From Acidobacteriota bacterium (GTDB taxonomy: Bacteria; Acidobacteriota; Terriglobia; Acidiferrales; UBA7541), in contig PKWH01000277.1 of the NCBI GenBank assembly GCA_003131985.1, positions 28,938 to 33,949 of the forward strand: a stretch of 5,012 nucleotides of DNA, in the 5' to 3' direction. A model generated the notes under the pieces. It was not told the DNA's origin. It saw only the letters and a program-made list of their open reading frames with translations, and made no database searches. The position numbers and the translations under genes were made by a program. This document shows positions 4,671 to 5,012 of this stretch, piece by piece; position 1 is the first letter of the stretch; every line of letters starts with the position of its first letter.

Positions 4671-5012
4671 TCACCGAATATCGAAGTCGCGGACGATCAG
4701 CCGAGTATCGACTGTGACGTGAGGTGAGATGGCGTGGAAGCCCCAGACGTGCACCCAGGCGTTGCCAGTGCGCAGTGTGAGAAACGATTTCATCAGGCCC
4801 GGAGGAAAGAAAAACAGAAACACAACGATGACCGACAGCGCGGAATGCGCCAGCGAGTCGTAGCGCGTCCAAGATTCGAAGACGTGCATGGCCGGATAAC
4901 TCGCCGCACCAAGCAGAAACGCGGTCACCGGAGCGGCCAATTTCGCGTACCGCGGCATCAGTACAGCATAAATGAAAATCATAACCGGGAGATCGGTGCC
5001 GAAGAGATGCAA
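4671..5012 (-). CDS. Membrane protein, C-terminal part (continues past right edge)
   Basis: The minus strand is open from the right edge to a TGA at 4671-4673, giving 113 residues. The first codon in the window is TTG, but there is no upstream sequence to test it as a start, so the gene is treated as partial. Three hydrophobic segments are visible: about residues 4-20 (FGTDLPVMIFIYAVLMP), 24-42 (LAAPVTAFLLGAASYPAMH) and 54-73 (LAHSALSVIVVFLFFFPPGL). The tail of about 40 residues is non-membrane and contains GNAWVHVWGFHAISPHVTVDT and ends RLIVRDFDIR. The His-rich stretch H88, H93, H98 is noticeable but no catalytic motif is recognised. I do not know the family. It lies 119 bp upstream of the lipocalin-like gene on the same strand, so co-transcription is possible but not shown. 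Confidence 0.65.
   Translation of the reverse strand: MHLFGTDLPVMIFIYAVLMPRYAKLAAPVTAFLLGAASYPAMHVFESWTRYDSLAHSALSVIVVFLFFFPPGLMKSFLTLRTGNAWVHVWGFHAISPHVTVDTRLIVRDFDIR

Noticed and set aside
4552..4872. Upstream in-frame extension of the lipocalin-like gene to 4872
   Set aside because: It would place a classic signal peptide in the middle of the protein and overlap the membrane-protein gene by about 200 bp in another frame.

Overview
The window most resembles a chromosomal stretch from an Acidobacteriota (Terriglobia-like) genome. The main reasons are an exported VWFA-like protein of the type that is expanded in acidobacteria, a small exported 'PDFSGTW.LN..KS' barrel protein common in that phylum, an exported DinB-like protein, and loosely packed single genes with long gaps. 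This assignment is an inference from protein style; there is no rRNA or other marker gene in the window.

Layout, left to right. Positions 1-414 (minus) hold the N-terminal part of an exported DinB-like protein that runs off the left edge. It is divergent from a MerR-family regulator at 560-1036 (plus). The 145 bp between them carry two overlapping perfect palindromes set inside a promoter with the 19-bp spacer typical of MerR-controlled promoters. That promoter faces the DinB-like gene, so the two form a likely regulator-target pair. Next, on the minus strand, come an exported VWFA-like protein (1171-2160), a small exported protein of unknown function (2503-3009), a YdeI/OmpD-associated family protein (3115-3720), an exported lipocalin-like small protein (4078-4551) and the C-terminal part of a membrane protein (4671-5012, off the right edge). 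A possible 41-residue plus-strand ORF lies at 3881-4006.

Gaps of 100-360 bp separate the genes, and several have their own recognisable promoter or ribosome-binding site, so they look like single transcription units rather than one operon. Four of the seven main proteins carry a predicted signal peptide, so the region is weighted towards cell-envelope or periplasmic products. No pathway links them visibly.

The most notable non-coding signals are (i) the double-palindrome MerR-type operator/promoter at 466-496, and (ii) a dispersed, imperfectly palindromic repeat of about 31-45 bp found three times in the same orientation in the gaps (1116-1159, 2438-2468, 3718-3760). I saw no CRISPR array, tRNA, rRNA, transposase or phage gene, and no complete new defence or biosynthetic system.
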